This document shows, in pieces, positions 62,421-64,000 of a stretch of 64,000 bases of DNA. A model generated the notes under the pieces. It saw nothing but the letters and a program-made list of their open reading frames with translations. It did no database searches and was not told the origin of the DNA. Numbering within the stretch: position 1 is the first letter of the stretch; each line of letters begins with the position of its first letter. The stretch comes from Diploscapter coronatus. Its lineage: Eukaryota; Nematoda; Chromadorea; Rhabditida; Rhabditidae. A program made the position numbers and the translations under genes. The stretch is taken from assembly GCA_964036155.1 (NCBI GenBank), contig OZ038423.1:56931249-56995248 (forward strand). Reading direction: 5' to 3'.

Positions 62421-63388
62421 TATTGCTGCTACAAATATGCAATCAGCACTCGTACATTTATAAAAAAGAAAACATATCCGGAGGCTCCCGGTCACTCTTA
62501 TTGTAGTAAAAAAGCGATCGGTGCCTACCGATGCGCTTATGAATACGAGCACAAAATGTTTAAATTTTTTTAAAGCTATATTTGATCGCATAACTAATAC
62601 CTCCAATCTAACAATGAGTCGCGAGAGAGAGTGTGAGTTGTTCAACAAAATGAGGCGGTGCTCAAAAAAATCTTTGTTGAACATCGAATAACGAATTTGA
62701 GAACGGATATACAAAAAAAAAAAACTACATCAATGTCAATCTACGCATCCTAATCAAGACAAAGCAGTAAATATGTCTTCATTAAAGCCTTCAAAGAAGA
62801 AAGAATGCTGAACTTATAAATGGAATTTAACTTTTCAATTACACCGTGATACGGTATCGAATTTATCTGTAAAAATTCTGGTAGAAGGTTAAAACGAGTA
62901 TATCTGTAACGCCGAAGCTAAATCGAGCGATATCGTGACATCGAAAAAAATCGGGTTTGCATATTGATGGATCAACTCTAACAGGTAAAAATACTATTTT
63001 ACAAACTCTAAAAATCAACAAAAACAACAACTTGGCTGGTTCAATACCCCATCTTTATTCCAGGACCAAGATGCGCATTTCGAGGTGACGATTGGGTGGA
63101 TGGAGTGGATGGTGGTGGAGTTGAATGGTGTGGATGGTGCGATGGCCGAGTTGTACTGTGTTTGGGTTGATTGGTAGGGTATGGATGGGCTAGTGTTGTT
63201 GATCGCGTCCCCTTACAAAGCAGACTCGAATCAGCTCACTTCGACCACCCCGCCGCACGCTCGGTCGATCTACTTCATCGCTTCTGAAATAGTGACTTTT
63301 ACTTGCTACAATTTCACTTTACCAATTTCTATAAGTTTCTACTAATTTCAACATTGCATAAACGTATTTCAATGAAGATCAGCTTTAA
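62421..63388. other. Intergenic region and 3' UTR of the Lys-rich gene
   Basis: The reverse-strand AATAAA at 63054-63059 marks the probable end of the Lys-rich gene. A GGATGG-rich repeat lies at 63092-63146. Minus-strand hydrophobic frames at 62361-62714 have no clear splice structure and were not called. Confidence 0.45.
63092..63146. repeat. GTGGATGG-type minisatellite
   Basis: Several imperfect copies of GTGGATGG / GTTGAATGGT stand in a row. On the minus strand this is CCATCCAC in the 3' UTR of the Lys-rich gene. Its G-richness is unusual for the window. Confidence 0.5.
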
Positions 63389-63846
63389 TTAAACAACCAC
63401 TTTTCCGATCTCACTCTTGGCCTGGTTGTTAGCGGGCTGTCCTATCTGAGTATTGTTCGCTGGCTGCTGCTGTCGTTGCTGTTTGTCCTTGTTCTGCACA
63501 CCTTCAGGCACATTCGGTGTTGTTCCTAAAAATTAAAAATTGGTCAGTCGATCAAATTTCGCGATTTTTTGTTCAGCTTACCCTTCTGCGGTAGCTTATT
63601 CTTGGATTTGCTTTTGCTCCTCTTTTTCTTCTTCTGGTCTTTTTTCTTGTGCTCACCGTCTTCCTGAAAAAATCCATGAGAAACTTTCCGAACTTTTCTT
63701 CAGCCAACCTTCTTCTTTCCCTCGGCTGCATCGTGGTCCTTTGACTTGGTCTTCTTATTATTCTTCTTTTTCTTGTCCTTCGTTTTGGGCCCAACTTTCT
63801 TCTTCTCACCCTCAGCTGGCGTCGCAGTGTTTGGCGTCGTCGTGAT
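63389..63846 (-). CDS. Lysine-rich protein, 3' part
   Basis: Three exons (63709-63846, 63582-63663, 63389-63525) join in phase and end in TAA. The peptide has TPNTATPAEGEKKK, then KKKKNNKKTKSKDHD, KKKDQKKKKRSKSKSKN, and a Gln/Asn-rich end (QQRQQQPANNTQIG..AKSEIGKVVV). The charge pattern suggests a nuclear or nucleolar protein or an RNA-binding tail. No domain is visible, so the function is unknown. The 5' exons were not identified and probably lie beyond the right edge of the window. Confidence 0.6.
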
Positions 63847-64000
63847 CTGAAATCAAATCTATCGTCGGTTTTTCCAGACTTAAATGTAATCGAAATCGAT
63901 AAGTTCGACGAAATGGATGGCCTACTCTCCATTATCTACGGGATGAGCTTTTGTATTGAAGGGGGGACGCGTATCTGCGAGCGCGACGCATCGGCACTGG
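63847..64000. other. Right edge, probably intron of the Lys-rich gene
   Basis: A good acceptor (GATTTCAG on the minus strand) opens the exon ending at 63846. The remaining 154 nt, on the minus strand, give no exon that joins in phase. The last 50 nt are GC-rich. Confidence 0.3.

Noticed and set aside
62194..62714. Overlapping minus-strand hydrophobic frames
   Set aside because: They cannot be joined into one frame with good splice sites, and their hydrophobicity can come from the T-rich composition.

Overview
The window looks like nuclear DNA of a rhabditid-type nematode. It is AT-rich, most genes are cut by many introns of roughly 40-400 nt ending in TTTTCAG, most start codons sit a few bases after such an acceptor (as expected for spliced-leader trans-splicing), and the gene content is nematode-like: an HNF4-derived nuclear receptor, a PIM-type kinase, an IFT144 gene with an X-box, and Ly6-like and GNAT genes. 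All protein identities rest on translated exons compared with families I know; no database was searched. From memory, rps-13, nfx-1, mak-16 and the ZNF622 homologue also lie close together on C. elegans chromosome III (C16A3 region), so this looks like a conserved block, but the species is not Caenorhabditis by anything I can prove.

Layout. 1-4.1 kb: no convincing gene; two inverted-repeat elements. 4.1-17.5 kb (+): PIM-family Ser/Thr kinase with an 8.8 kb first intron that carries a small Tc1/mariner-like element. 18.2-28.3 kb (-): dyf-2/WDR19 (IFT144). One of its introns contains a complete gene on the other strand (22.2-23.8 kb, +) for a single-pass membrane protein with DPF/DPW endocytic motifs. 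Its second intron contains a 962 bp hAT-like element with a perfect 8 bp target duplication. 28.7-29.8 kb (-): rps-13.

30.7-45.7 kb (+): nfx-1, mak-16 and the ZNF622/Rei1 homologue in tandem. The AATAAA-to-acceptor distances are about 110 nt, typical of a nematode operon; two of the three act in 60S subunit maturation. 46.3-50.5 kb (+): a secreted Ly6-like protein and a GNAT acetyltransferase. 53.5-55.7 kb (+): nuclear hormone receptor. 56.7-57.7 kb (-): small acidic protein of unknown function. 58.8-61.4 kb (-): tandem pair of paralogous membrane proteins from a family I do not recognise. 62.2-62.4 kb (+): possible tiny secreted peptide. 63.4 kb to the edge (-): 3' part of a lysine-rich protein gene.

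For the kinase, mak-16, ZNF622 homologue, GNAT, Ly6, receptor, nested gene, rps-13, the acidic protein and the two membrane paralogues, exon models were built base by base and each sums to a whole number of codons. For dyf-2 and nfx-1 only the ends and many internal exons were checked. No CRISPR, rRNA or convincing tRNA was seen.
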